Of a stretch of 64,000 bases of DNA, positions 1-11,616 are shown piece by piece. Source of the stretch: Saccharomycopsis fibuligera x Saccharomycopsis cf. fibuligera (taxonomy: Eukaryota; Ascomycota; Saccharomycetes; Ascoideales; Saccharomycopsidaceae). The stretch lies in contig CP012819.1 in assembly GCA_001936135.1 (NCBI GenBank), positions 2,327,501 to 2,391,500 of the forward strand, in the 5' to 3' direction. Below the pieces are notes generated by a model. The model searched no databases, had not been told where the DNA came from, and was given only the letters and a program-made list of their open reading frames with translations. Within the stretch, counting starts at the first letter, position 1. Each line of letters begins with the position of its first letter. The position numbers and the translations under genes are program-made.

Positions 1-417
1 GCCTGAGGCAATATTCATTAGCAAAAGAACAAAACAAAGGCTTAAAAAAGAGAAAAAGAAACTGAGCATAAAAAGATATATATATATAAAAAAGAGATAA
101 ACAATATGACTAAGCAAAATAAACCTATAAACAGTGTATAAGTTATATATGCGTGCGTTTTTTCAAGAACAAAAACAGTACAATATAGCAAAAATGAAAA
201 ATAAAAAAACATTGGAATGATTTGTGTATAAAATTCAAAACTGAGATACTAAATGCTAGTGTACAAATGTAAAAAAAGAAAAAATAGAACATATAAAAAA
301 TAGTAGTAAGAAAAACAGTTGAGACAATAAAATTTCTCAAAAAACCAACTTAAGGCTACTATGAGCAGCAAAATGAATAGTGAAAAGCAATAAATAACAA
401 ACTATAAATCATTGAGC
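1..417. other. AT-rich region downstream of OSH3
   Basis: This very A/T-rich stretch lies beyond the OSH3 stop codon and runs to the left edge. It probably holds the OSH3 3' UTR and polyadenylation signals. A (TA) run lies near 76-89. I see no gene in it. Confidence 0.6.
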
Positions 418-3400
418 TCATGCTTCGTTATCATACAACGGCAACAAATCACCCCAATCATTATTCTTTCTTCTGTTCCAATAACTCTTCTCACCATCAA
501 CAAACTTCCAATTTAACAAAATTTCATCTCCATCAGCAGGATCAGCAACGTCACTATGACCATTGCCATCCTCTTTTACAAAAAACACCGGCTTATGGTG
601 TTCTTTTTTCTGTTCCATAATTTTTCTACGTTCTCTTTGCTTTTGCTCTAAGCTTAACTTTAATCTTTCTGCATCTTCAGCATCACCATCTTCGTAACAT
701 TGCAAGTCTGGTCTAAGACGAGAATCAGTAGGTGGTAGTCTGTGTGACTCAATAGTGGTGATTTCATTAAGTTCAGCCGCAAAATTAGTAAACCCCCATT
801 TTTTATTTGAGTTAGGAAGTAATGCATGAGCTTTCCAGATTTCAATATCTTTTGCTCCTGTGGCATCAGATTTGGATTTAGGTTTGGTATTTGTAGTCAA
901 TATTAATTTCTCTGTCCATGTTCCTTTAACAATCAAGTTTCTAAGTTTATCGTTCGCATCATATGCTTTGATAGTAACTTCTTCTGACCGTCCAGAAAAC
1001 ATACCCCCAGCTTTAAATTCCACCACTGATTTCTCACCATTAGAACAATTAATGGTAATGGTATCAGTGGGCTCAATGTATTTTTCCCCAGCAATCAAAT
1101 TTCTCAAGATCGTAGTTGGTTGGTTCCATTCATAAACTTCCCCAGTTTTCTTTACCGTTAACTTGAGTGATCCTTTATTAATTATTTCCATCGATTTACC
1201 CCAAAATTTACTCACTGGCATGATGGTAGAGTTAATTTCCCAGTCTTCACTGCTAGCATTAAGACAGAAGATTGGTGGCTTATGACAAACTTTTTCCAAC
1301 ACCAATCTGTACTTTAAATCATCACGTACTAGCTCATATGTTTCGCCCAACAATGGCATGAACGGTTTTCTAATATTTCTCTCCTTAGATCTGAGTGACG
1401 ACAAGTAACTAATTGCAAATGCAGCAATATGCAAAATTCGTGTTCCGTTATCAGCGGCATTGATACCAGCATCAATCAAGTTTGTATATTCAAATATTTC
1501 AGCAAGTTTTTGCAAAACAGTTAAAGGTTCATTGGCTGTTACAGGCATAGCAATTGATGACATGTCTTTACCAACATTTTTCTTAAGGAATTGTAAAAGT
1601 GATGGTGGAGTAGTTGTGCTTTCTTTGATGTCGGTTCTCCGTGAAATAGGTTTGCTATTTTTCAACTCTGTGAGCGGGTACAAGTCATCGTGGATGCTAG
1701 TGGCAGCGGGTTTGCCAACGGATGTGATGGTTGCCACATCAGTTTCATCCACCGTTGAATGCGCTCTTTGATGCGATAGTTCTTTGAATTCATTATCATG
1801 ATCACCATTATGGCTATGTCCATGGTGGCCATGATGATGGTGATGAGATTTTCTGTGATTGATCAATTGTCCAACAACATTCTTTTGATATTTGTGCTCA
1901 TTGCTCATTCTAATAGCTGCACCATCGTCTTCTTTAGCATCGTCGTAACTGTCATCCTGATCCTCCACAATAACTACCCCATCATTAGACTTGATAGATT
2001 CAATGTATTCATGGGCATCAAAAAATTGTTCAGAAAAAATACTATTGGAGATTGACGAAGTTGATAAATGTTTTTGCACTCTGCGCTGCGTCGAAGGAGA
2101 TGTTTCTCTGCCTGAGCCCAGATTTGAGCCAGATAAAGCAGTAGAAGCCGCAGCTGCTGTTGCGGCAGAAGAACCGCTCAACGAATTTGCCAATTTAGCT
2201 GGCTGATCTTGTGAAATAATAACCTTATTTAGCAATTCAGAAAGATCAGCTAACTTATCACAAATGTTAGCAGTATCATTAATAGAAGCAACCAATCTCT
2301 TGTCCAAAGCTTTTGCTGCAGTAGTATTCAAATTTGGCAATTCAGGGGTAGTTAAACTTTCCTTTTGCGTGAGGGAAGAGCTAGAAAAATTGTTGTTAAA
2401 ACTATTGTTGAGGCTATTTGATGTAGTAGCACTTGAAGGGCCAGTGTTAGACTTAGGGCGTCTTTTTGAAAAGATTGACTTTCTTCTTCTAGTTTTGGTC
2501 GATTGTTGGTCTTGTTTTGATATATCTGAGCTAGTAGAATTTACTGAGAGAGTTGAGTCCTGGGAATTTTTGTGAGTGAGTTGTCTAGGACTGCCATTGC
2601 CTCCAGCAACACTACCACCACCAATAGAAGGAGGTGGAGCAAAAAGATTTAAGTTAGTGGCAGAAGACTCCACTGAGCTACTGTACTGGTTGAAAACTTG
2701 ATGATTTTCTTTCAAATCATTTAACAAATTAAAAGTATTTCTCTTGGTGATTTCCAACTTGCTTTGCAAAATGTTTAAGCTTGAAGTTAGATCCTCGGCA
2801 TTTTCCAATTTGAAAGGGTTGATTCTTTTAGCAGAAGAGGAATTCATTGCGGAGGCTAGCTGTGGACTATTGTTGAGATAATTGGCTCTTAATCTAATAA
2901 TATCCAACGCACTAACCCAAATTTTCCAATCCAGTTCATTTAAAGCTTTCAAGTGCCAAATTTCTAAACCAGAATCAAGAGTAATCTCTTTAGTTTTCTT
3001 ATTAGCGGTAATTTCCACCAATTTTATGTGCATGTTACCACGACTTGATAAACTTTGGTCATTTAAGTAGTAGTCTAAGACGCCATACTTGAAATTCAAT
3101 GAAAAAAATCTCTTCGAGTATGATCTAGAATTCTTTTTACGTTTCCGTTTGAGCAAATAACCCTCCAAATATTGGCCATTTTTAGAAGTAACCACATTAT
3201 TATCAGAAAGCTTATCAGTAGAAGCACTATTTGAATTGCCTCCGTTAGGGGTGGAATGGCCGGTAGATAGAGAATTATTGGTTCGTACTGAAGTTTGTGA
3301 ATTTGATCTATGTCTACTAATGTTTCTATGTCCCAAAGAGGAATGGCTCGGTTTTTTGCGAAATATAGAGTTGCTCTCCAGCCCAAGTTCGTTGTTGCTG

Positions 3401-4401
3401 TTATTGGTGCAGTTCAAACTATTACTATTATTGTTGCTATTATTATTATTCAATGAAATTGTGCTGTTATTTGCTTCAGAACCAGGTTTGGGAAGCTGCA
3501 AGTTGCGAAGGTGAACTAGAGCCTCATAATCTTCATTTGGCCCAGTTTCATCCAATAATTGTGACAATGTGTAAACAGAAGATGATCTTTCTCTGCTACC
3601 GTTAGCACTGCGTGCTCTAGGGTTTGGAAGTAACAATGCACTTTTTTGGTCTGCTGATGTAGCGGAAGTATTCAAATTGCTGGAACTATTAGCAGATGGA
3701 ATGCGCTTGTTGGCAAAATCCGAAGACGTAGCATTAATAGGAGTGCTAGGTACCGACTCTGAGGCTTTTCCATCATCAGCAGAAACGAAGCCTTGCTCAG
3801 TCGACGTTGTGGATGGAGACGTGGCTGTTATTTGAGGAAGAGTAACGGTAGCAGGAGCAGTACCAGTACCAGGAACTAGAGTAGTTCCATCAGCACCAAA
3901 TGTTTGTAGTGGGTACTGAGGATCAATAAACTGGTTGAAAAGAATTTTCTTGCTGACGCTTTTTGAAAATCTGTTATCAAAAACAAAAGCATAAATACCA
4001 CCACGCCCCATATCAACAGAGAATTCATTTGAATATAGCTCATTGGCCTGGAGTCTACCAAGATCACTTTGAAGCTGCAAATTTAATTTTTGGAGCTTTT
4101 GTTCCATAGAATCTGGTTCCTCATTGGCAGTCTCTGACGATGACGAAGCCGATGACGAAGGAAAGGTATGGTCTGCCGATGCCGATGCCGATGCCGATGC
4201 CGATGCTGATTCTGATTCTGAGGATGCTGCTAGTGGTGACACTGGACCTTGTAATGCATTATGATTTGAATTTACTGGGCGATATATTCTAAAAAAAATG
4301 GATTTTTTAAGCGGTTTGACCTGCCACTTGACAATAGACTCGTCAGGCACATTGATCCACTTTATCAAAAAGTCCTTCGAGTGTACTTCTAAACTTTCCA
4401 T
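418..4401 (-). CDS. OSH3: Oxysterol-binding protein homologue OSH3
   Basis: This 1327-aa protein resembles S. cerevisiae Osh3 (996 aa) from its first residues. Family knowledge: Osh3 acts at ER-plasma membrane contacts, binds PI4P and lipids, and helps control PI4P. Visible parts: an N-terminal GOLD-like region (about 1-165); long Ser/Asn/Thr-rich linkers with a Ser-Ala repeat near residue 65; a PH domain (about 409-505); an FFAT-type motif, EQFFDAHE, at about 791-798, expected to bind the ER protein Scs2/VAP; a His-rich run; and a C-terminal ORD from about 930 with the family pattern around PFMPLLGETYELV. The usual EQVSHHPP signature reads EKVCHKPP here (H1040, K1041), so the second His is Lys. 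The ATG at 4401 begins the conserved MESLEVHSKDFLIKW region. The extra length lies in low-complexity linkers. Confidence 0.93.
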   Translation of the reverse strand: MESLEVHSKDFLIKWINVPDESIVKWQVKPLKKSIFFRIYRPVNSNHNALQGPVSPLAASSESESASASASASASADHTFPSSSASSSSETANEEPDSMEQKLQKLNLQLQSDLGRLQANELYSNEFSVDMGRGGIYAFVFDNRFSKSVSKKILFNQFIDPQYPLQTFGADGTTLVPGTGTAPATVTLPQITATSPSTTSTEQGFVSADDGKASESVPSTPINATSSDFANKRIPSANSSSNLNTSATSADQKSALLLPNPRARSANGSRERSSSVYTLSQLLDETGPNEDYEALVHLRNLQLPKPGSEANNSTISLNNNNSNNNSNSLNCTNNSNNELGLESNSIFRKKPSHSSLGHRNISRHRSNSQTSVRTNNSLSTGHSTPNGGNSNSASTDKLSDNNVVTSKNGQYLEGYLLKRKRKKNSRSYSKRFFSLNFKYGVLDYYLNDQSLSSRGNMHIKLVEITANKKTKEITLDSGLEIWHLKALNELDWKIWVSALDIIRLRANYLNNSPQLASAMNSSSAKRINPFKLENAEDLTSSLNILQSKLEITKRNTFNLLNDLKENHQVFNQYSSSVESSATNLNLFAPPPSIGGGSVAGGNGSPRQLTHKNSQDSTLSVNSTSSDISKQDQQSTKTRRRKSIFSKRRPKSNTGPSSATTSNSLNNSFNNNFSSSSLTQKESLTTPELPNLNTTAAKALDKRLVASINDTANICDKLADLSELLNKVIISQDQPAKLANSLSGSSAATAAAASTALSGSNLGSGRETSPSTQRRVQKHLSTSSISNSIFSEQFFDAHEYIESIKSNDGVVIVEDQDDSYDDAKEDDGAAIRMSNEHKYQKNVVGQLINHRKSHHHHHGHHGHSHNGDHDNEFKELSHQRAHSTVDETDVATITSVGKPAATSIHDDLYPLTELKNSKPISRRTDIKESTTTPPSLLQFLKKNVGKDMSSIAMPVTANEPLTVLQKLAEIFEYTNLIDAGINAADNGTRILHIAAFAISYLSSLRSKERNIRKPFMPLLGETYELVRDDLKYRLVLEKVCHKPPIFCLNASSEDWEINSTIMPVSKFWGKSMEIINKGSLKLTVKKTGEVYEWNQPTTILRNLIAGEKYIEPTDTITINCSNGEKSVVEFKAGGMFSGRSEEVTIKAYDANDKLRNLIVKGTWTEKLILTTNTKPKSKSDATGAKDIEIWKAHALLPNSNKKWGFTNFAAELNEITTIESHRLPPTDSRLRPDLQCYEDGDAEDAERLKLSLEQKQRERRKIMEQKKEHHKPVFFVKEDGNGHSDVADPADGDEILLNWKFVDGEKSYWNRRKNNDWGDLLPLYDNEA

Positions 4402-7395
4402 GGTAAGTACGTCTCATCAATAAAGGGAGAAGGATGTGGGAGGGTGCGATTTGAAGAAGTACTAGAAAATCAACGAGTGAATAAATGAGATAGCTAGTGA
4501 AGTGATGGAAATGCTATGTTTTAAACGAAAATAAGACAATAGTTTGTCGCCAAGTTCTAGTTGCGAACAGTTGCGAACAGTCAATAGCGAAAAGTGCTGC
4601 AAAGTAGCGCAGAGAAAGCACAAGTGGGAGGTGGTGACCAGCTACTATAACAAGATGGCTATGGGTGAGATGCCGTGGAGTTGAGAGACCTGTGTAGATG
4701 TGTTTTGAGACGTATCGTAATTCGTATATTGATTTGCTGTTGTGTTTTTATTTTTTTGTCTCAAATACGCTGGCAGTAAGAAAATGAAAGATGAAACCGG
4801 ATGGAGGACGGAAAAACAGTGCCGGCACTCAAAAATGGGCCTGTCAGACTGTGCTGTGCGGAAAAAGAAACAAACAAAAAAGCCAAAAATCCGGCTGTTC
4901 AGTCAGCAATTTGTTTAACGCTACTGCAACAGCAAGGGGGGTACTTCCGTTTGATTGAACGCGGGTATCAACAGCGAGACCAAGAAGTGAAATCACGAGT
5001 AAAACGCTGTGTTAATTATGGTGCACCGGCGATGAGCGTAGTATGGTATGGTATGGTATATTTATTAGCAAGAAAAAAAAAGTCCACGTTGGCATCCACC
5101 GTCGCAGGTGATGCTGAACGCCATAAGCTAAAAATAAAAAAATATGCGATACTTGTTAAACGTGGCTTCGATTCTCTGCGCACGTGGCATATCACATGAC
5201 GCAAAAATACAAAATCTGTCTTTGTTGTTAGCCAGGAGGAAAATGCCATGACGGCCATTTTAAAGAAGAGACTTTATTTAATTACAAAAGACACAATCAT
5301 TAGCATCCTAATGAACCACAGACCTACGCAAACGTTGACATCCGGATCGGAAGATGCTAGCTAGTGCCTCTCATGTGCACAGCACCTCCAACCACATATC
5401 TGGATATCAGCTCAAAGCCGGCCTTGCTTAACCTGTAAGCTGAATTCGTCTTGTCAACACGCTCTTTCTCTCACTCTCTCTCGTTAGCTTTTCTAGAGTC
5501 TCTTCCTGCATGTACACATAATAAATGAACCAGATACTGCTGTCATTCATAAGCACTCTCACCCTTCGAAGTTTTTCGGAGATGTGTGTACAGCTATCAA
5601 ATAAACCTTGCGCGCAGCCTGCATGATGATCTGGTTGGTAATATTTGTTTAGTTTGCAGTAGCACTTTCTTTGTTTTCAATAATATTGCTTATTATTGCA
5701 CATTTGCGTAATGTAATCCTGTGGTGTCTGTTGAGGTGCTTTGGATGTTTTCAGGTGTCACAAAGTATGATATCTCAATGTTGCACGATCACTTTACCGG
5801 GAAAGACCCAAGACCTTTGAATTGAAAGTAACATTACAGTTCCAAGTGCCCATCATCAACAAAACATGCTCATTTTGCATCAGATAGCTGTTCAGCTTCC
5901 TAAATTGATCTGGATCATGGTAAACATTACGCAAGCAATACTGCCGACACTCTATTGTTACTGATATTGTGACAGCCCAGACCATCCCATCGCGCCTCAT
6001 CTGGAGCCTCCGATGATTGTTTCTTTCTTGTCTCGAGCATATTTCTTGTTTCTCCAAGTACACCTAGCTCTAAGGGCCCGCCAGTATTTCCCTTTTCATA
6101 TGTATACAAGCAAATGAGAAGAGCAGGACTAACTTTGTGTACAGCCAATCAAGCTCTAGGCACACCCATCTTGATACATTACTAGGTAAACACTGACCCA
6201 CAGCAGACAAAAAGGGCGAGCAATATACAAACAATCAACGCAATCCTGCAACTAGTTAGCCAAGATCTTGGCCAAGAACTTAGAAACTTGGGAAACTCGG
6301 ACCAAGAAAAACTCGAATCAAGATAAACTTGGATCAAGAAAAACGCATCAGAAGGAAAGCGATCATGAAAAAAGCAAAGGCAAAACAAGCAGCAACGACT
6401 CCCCAACTTTCTAGTTTACTAACTTCGTATCTTACTTGTATTAGCCATAATTGCGCTCGTCAAGTTTTTTATCTTATTTTTCGTTTTTTGCTCTAAATTT
6501 AGATCTTGGCAGGCATAGAAACACGCATATGCAAACACGTCGATCACAGCAGTTAGAATTACAACTGTCAATCCGAGTTAAGTTTTCCGATAGAATGGTA
6601 TGATATCCCATATATGTAGAGCTCTAGAAAATGCTAGCACTGGTGAAAGCCTAGGTGCATAAAAACGTGTCTGATGGTGAAGAGTGACATGAACAAGCCT
6701 CAAATATGAAAAGCTTCTGCGTACAGTACATCAGGAAAATATGACCAATGTGATGTAGCTCATAGTAACAATGTAATGAGTCGTGTAATCATGCATTTTT
6801 AGGACATATGTATTCGATTAATAGGTAGATAACCAAAATAAGAAAACAAAAAAAAATAGTGAAGAATATTAGTTAACCATATCACGGGCAAATAGAATGA
6901 GAAAACCATGAAAAGTAAAAACGAAGAAGATGAAAGAAAACGATGATTATAAATGGGGTATGCAAAAGGGTAAAAGTAAATAAATGAACAAGCAATGAGG
7001 CAAGATGAACAAATAAGTAAGAGAAACATGATGAACGAAAAGAACGTTAATACACTGTAAATTGTTGATCTTTATATAGTGTTTTCTTCTAAAACCTTAA
7101 CTCCAAGTTTTCTTTTTGGTTTTTATGAGTTTTAGTTTATGGGTGTCTTTTGTTAGTGTAATAAATTTAGATAACATCTAGGTATGCTGGTAACGAAAAT
7201 GACGAGTATGGTGATATTTATGATGAAAAAGTCGTTAAAATAAGTAGTGAATTAAAAAAGTATAATTCTTTTTCGAGAACGAAAAATTAAAAAATCGCTC
7301 GTCATCAAAATGGGATATTAGGGCAATTTATGACAGAGAGTATATTATAAATAGTTGATAAATGTAGTTGATAGGTGCACACATCTCGTCACAAT
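4402..7395. other. Long intergenic region upstream of OSH3
   Basis: This 3.0 kb stretch lies between the OSH3 start and the 3' end of the next minus-strand gene, so it should hold the OSH3 promoter and leader. Visible items: a short TATGG pentamer array near 5043-5060, a CT-rich tract near 5460-5490 and a 16-nt tandem repeat at 6296-6343. The reading frames inside it (the longest is 132 codons, 4801-5199) have no recognisable domain and look random. I see no convincing gene. Confidence 0.5.
6296..6343. repeat. Three-copy 16-nt tandem repeat
   Basis: Three adjacent 16-nt units of the form AACTYGRAYCAAGAWA run head to tail, with more degenerate copies just upstream (about 6262-6295). It is non-coding and its function is unknown. 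It may be a small slippage array or a set of repeated binding sites. Confidence 0.7.
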
Positions 7396-8238
7396 TTATG
7401 GCAAAGTGTAAAGTGGTTGCTGGTGCTGTTGTTGTTGATGATGGTGATGATGAGGAAGATGATGACCTTGGTTAATTCCCAAACCTTTGATAGAATTGTT
7501 CCCCCCATTTTGAATTCTCTCAAACACAAAATCGGCACTAGATGCTGGAGTTTGCACGATTGTGTCCAAGGATTCTGTTCTTTGATGAGAAACTATTGGG
7601 GTGTTGATCAATGAAGGAACTGGTGACTGGGAATTAAAATTGGTTGGAGCATGGAGTTGTCGCTGTTGTTGTTCTGAAGCGATTAATCCATTTTCTAAGA
7701 AGTCTGCTGCTTCAAAAGATGGTGCAGCATCATTACTGCTGCTTCTGCTTCTGTTACTATTTGGATAATCATGGTATAATTGATCTTTTTCCAAAGTCAA
7801 TTCTCTCACATTTCTTGAATAATATGGAAAACTTGATACTGCATTGGAGCTACGTCTCTTTAACTGGTCTTTGCCACGAATGACGAAAGTAGAGATGGCT
7901 GATCCCAATACATAAGTAAGCCCACCTGCCACAATAAGCACAAGCAAAAAGCTGATAATCATGCCAAGCCCGGATTCGTCACTGTTGAGGCTATTTTCGC
8001 CATGACCGTTAGCCAAAGTGTCAACATTTGGATCTTTATTATTGATATCAATACCTCTGTAACTGAATGCAAAGGGGAAACTTTCTGTGAATTGGTAGTT
8101 GAATGAACCGAGTCCTCTGACATGAAGCGGTAAAAAACCAGGAATACGATCGTTGGAAAAAACCAACTTGAGAAGTTTTGTGTCGTAGTAAGCGTGTTCT
8201 CTGAGGAGCACTGGATCAAGAGGTGGAGGAATAGCCAT
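7396..8238 (-). CDS. Unrecognised single-span membrane protein
   Basis: This 280-aa protein belongs to no family I recognise. It has a 90-residue N-terminal part without an obvious signal peptide, one strongly hydrophobic segment at about 91-120 (starting GLGMIISFLLVL), then a basic stretch (RGKDQLKRRS) and a roughly 160-residue polar tail with Ser/Asn, Gln and His runs. The positive charge after the segment predicts a cytosolic C-terminus and an outside or lumenal N-terminus, that is a signal-anchor of reversed orientation. The ATG at 8238 is the only good start: an in-frame TAA lies 39 nt upstream, and I see no splice acceptor or TACTAAC in the 200 nt before it. The gene is divergent from SPO14, 3 kb away. 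Codon use looks genuine. Confidence 0.7.
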   Translation of the reverse strand: MAIPPPLDPVLLREHAYYDTKLLKLVFSNDRIPGFLPLHVRGLGSFNYQFTESFPFAFSYRGIDINNKDPNVDTLANGHGENSLNSDESGLGMIISFLLVLIVAGGLTYVLGSAISTFVIRGKDQLKRRSSNAVSSFPYYSRNVRELTLEKDQLYHDYPNSNRSRSSSNDAAPSFEAADFLENGLIASEQQQRQLHAPTNFNSQSPVPSLINTPIVSHQRTESLDTIVQTPASSADFVFERIQNGGNNSIKGLGINQGHHLPHHHHHQQQQHQQPLYTLP

Positions 8239-11200
8239 TTTTTTACTTTTGTGAAAGAAGGATCGGCGTTGTATTTATGTAAACTGATTGATTAATCCGT
8301 GAAGACAAGGAGAAAAAAATTTTTTTTTTCTAGCTCTTGATGCTACTTATAGCTTTTCAAGGGTATTTTCAAAAGGAGATAGAGCAATGGTTTGAAACTT
8401 GCTTTCTTAGTGCTAAAAGTAAAAAGCAAAAAGGAAACTATGTTTTTTCTTTTCCACAGTTGCTTTTTTGTGTTTCTATGACGAGCGAGTGATTGCAGCG
8501 AGTCGGTTTGGGAGACCAAGAAAGATTAAACCGGCGCGTAGTGCTTGGAAAATGAAAATGAAAATGAATGTGGGATGGACAGATAGAGTTGGGTGCGATT
8601 TAGTAGAGAAAGTCACTAGTAGAAACCATAAACCCAGAAGAGAGCAAGAAACAACAGCAAGACAAAATACAGAACAAACAAGAATAGCAGCTCCAGGACA
8701 AGCCCAAAACCAGGAGTATCGACAGGAGCGAGCAGTGTATATAAATAAACAGCGAGTGTTCATGCATGGAAGCAAATCGCTAGAATTTCACCCTGCGAAT
8801 CTATGTCATCGACTGTGTGCCAGTGCGCAGTGGCGCCCAATGCTGCTGTCGGGTGAGACATGCAGCGACTTTTTTTTTATATTCAAAATTTGACAATTTT
8901 TCATTTCATTGAGAAAAATTTTTGATACGCCTGACGTTTGCCTGGAGCAGAAGGATGCCTGCATAAGCATTTTATAGCACTGCAGCACCCTTTGCTATCT
9001 TGTTGGTCAAGTTTACTCTGAATTTGTCAAAATATTTACAGATTGGAAAGCACATGTTTTGCGCAAGGCTATTGTTCGACTGCCGGCTGCCTTGGAAAAA
9101 GACGCCATTTTCAGAAACAACACTGCCGCTTTGGAAACCGTTCTATTATGGTGAGCATACTTTCCGGCACATCACCCGGTGAGGGCGCTGCTATACAGCG
9201 GCAGACAATAGGCGCAAACGAGAAGTAGCGGTTTAGATGTATTGTACGGTAATATTCTGAATTACAAGTTGCACAAGCAAAAAGAAGTTTTTGGTTAACG
9301 ATCCGATTTAAAAATGGAAGGAGGGAGGCCCTACAGCAAACTTTAAATAAAAAGTTATTAGCCATCCAACATTGCAAAGGGGGAGCGGGAAAGGCCATTG
9401 GCTAACAAGACACAATCACCACCAAACAACCAGACAGAGCACAACATGTAAACAAACACAAACAGACAAGTTAACTTGCAATAGCATGTGGGTTGGATCT
9501 TAGCACCGGCAGCTGCATTACCAAGCTGTCTACCGCCCTTGCGCTTACAACCTACCGCTGCTGACTACAGCGCTTACACGAGGTATGCAAGTGGGCTCAA
9601 AATACATAGAAAGTTTACTGGCACCGTTTGATATGCTTTACAAAACCGCTTTGAATCTGATCTTCCCGGGCGGTTTTTCTTAATGTTTTTTTTTAATATC
9701 ACTGTCGGCGCGTAGCTTATAGACAATAGCTTGCAGACAATGGCGATGAATAGAAAAAGCGGCTTCCTTTGGACTGCATGCAGTGGTGGCAGCAGCAGCC
9801 TGCGCTAGCAATTTCAAGTGTGCACCGCGCAGTTCTTGTGTTTTTGCATTCTGGATGCTTATTTTTTGGATACCATATATTGTAATATTTTATGGATGAT
9901 AGACTTTGTATATGAGAACGGCTGTGGGTTCAAACTGCTGAAATTTCGCTTCACTTAAAGTTTGGCTGAAAGCACCGCCCTTGCTTTCGGCCACAAACAA
10001 TTGTCACAGCAGAACATGAACTTGGAATTGTGGACAACCTGTGTGCTGTGGGTGTAGGCTAGTGTTTGTGCTTTCCACATGTTAAGCGAGCATGATCCTT
10101 CTCATTTGATAACTCTGGTTATTGCAGCGATTTCGAATGTTCACAAATTCAAATCCCTTTTTCTCACAAAGTTCCGTTGCGATGGCAATAAGAGGGCGGC
10201 GGTTGCGGTTGCAGTTGCAGTTGCGGCGCCGGCCTCTCTGGGCCAGCCAAAGTTCCATTACGAGACCCGTTATCCAGGGAGAATACCGTGTCTCTATTTA
10301 GCAGCGCATCGCATAGACCACTATTGGTGCTATTTATACTTCCTGTCATTTACCGAGCCAAAAATACCGCTCTAAATTTAGTATAGTGGATGCTGTCCTC
10401 GTGGACTCCGCTGTGCGCAGCGTGAGAATGCCCCCTGCCATGCTGGCCAGGCTTAGCTCCAGTGGAAACGGTGGCGTAGCTCCTGTCAAGCCTTCACTGC
10501 TGTCTAGACACGCACAGCCGTGATATTAAGCGTAACTACCACGCTAAAAAAGGCTGTCTAAGTCAATGCCAGCTCTTGTCTCGCGGGGAAGCCGCGGATG
10601 CTGTATTTTTACTAATCCACTCCGCTAAAGCAGAGTAGCTATAGCTATTAATAAAAAAATGTGATCCACATTCGCCATGTGTATGTTTGCTATACCACTT
10701 ATGTCTTTCATAATAATCTATACACCGCCCCGAATTGATCGGCTCCTCTTAATAATATTGACTGTTGGTGAGCAGTGCTATTGTAGATACTATAGCCTGA
10801 GCGCTCCACATTCTTCTGGCTTCATTGTGGCCGCTGTTGTTGTCGCTATTATTAGTATGTGAGACATCTCGATAAAACAGGCCCGTGATCTCCCATGTGA
10901 ATGATACACACGCCGCAAATGTACTAAACGCACTGTGAGACGAATGGCCCAGCGTAACCGCTCCGCTCCGCTCTGCTCTGCTCTGCTCTGCTCTGCTCTG
11001 CTCTGTCTTGTTTTTCCTTTGTATGTTATGGCCCACCCACTAATTTCACACTACTTCACACTTGCTGTGCGGCGTTAACTTTCCTCCGTCGCTTTCCTCA
11101 AAACCATCCTGCTTCAATTGATCCTCCACATCATCGACGGTAACTTGAGCACTTTCCCCTTTGCGTGATTCTCCATTACTGCTGTCTTATTTTTTGAAAG

Positions 11201-11263
11201 TCTCCTTTTGCATCACTGAGCTTTCTTCCATATCGGTCTGCTTGCACCGCTCAGCGCTTCATT
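8239..11263. other. Divergent intergenic region before SPO14
   Basis: This 3.0 kb region separates two divergent genes and should carry both promoters. It contains a GTTGCG/GTTGCA hexamer run near 10200-10226, a pentamer array at 10961-11005 and a 12-bp palindrome around TGCATGCA at 9772-9783. G+C is a little higher than in the gaps further right. Reading frames such as 8468-8893 (141 codons) show no protein-like features. I see no gene. Confidence 0.5.
10961..11005. repeat. CTCTG/CTCCG pentanucleotide array
   Basis: Nine head-to-tail pentamers (two CTCCG, seven CTCTG) lie about 260 bp upstream of the SPO14 start. The array is GC-rich against its surroundings. It is a microsatellite whose copy number probably varies, and it lies in the likely SPO14 promoter. 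Confidence 0.85.
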
Positions 11264-11581
11264 ATGTCCTCTGTGGTGTTACCGTTTTTTAGCGCTAATG
11301 ATAAGAACAGCAACACGAGTGGTCACGCAAACAATTCAACAACCAATAACGAAAATATGGATTCTTCTCAAAATCAACAAAAAGTGCAGCAACAGCAAAA
11401 ACAGCAAGAACAGCAAGCGCTGAACCCGGGTCAATTCCAAGACCAGCCTGAAGAAGTGCCAAACAAGTTCTCATTGCCTGAGTTTATCAACAACTGGAAC
11501 GATGCAGAAAATGAAAACAGTAGCCCTGCAGTTCCTCTTTCTCAACAACAAAACAATGCGCCAAATGTTGATAGAGCGCAG

Positions 11582-11616
<35 letters not shown>

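Noticed and set aside
4801-5199. 132-codon plus-strand frame
   Set aside because: Random-looking composition, no domain, overlaps a simple TATGG repeat.
8468-8893. 141-codon plus-strand frame
   Set aside because: No protein-like pattern; lies in a divergent promoter region and overlaps a 99-codon frame on the other strand.
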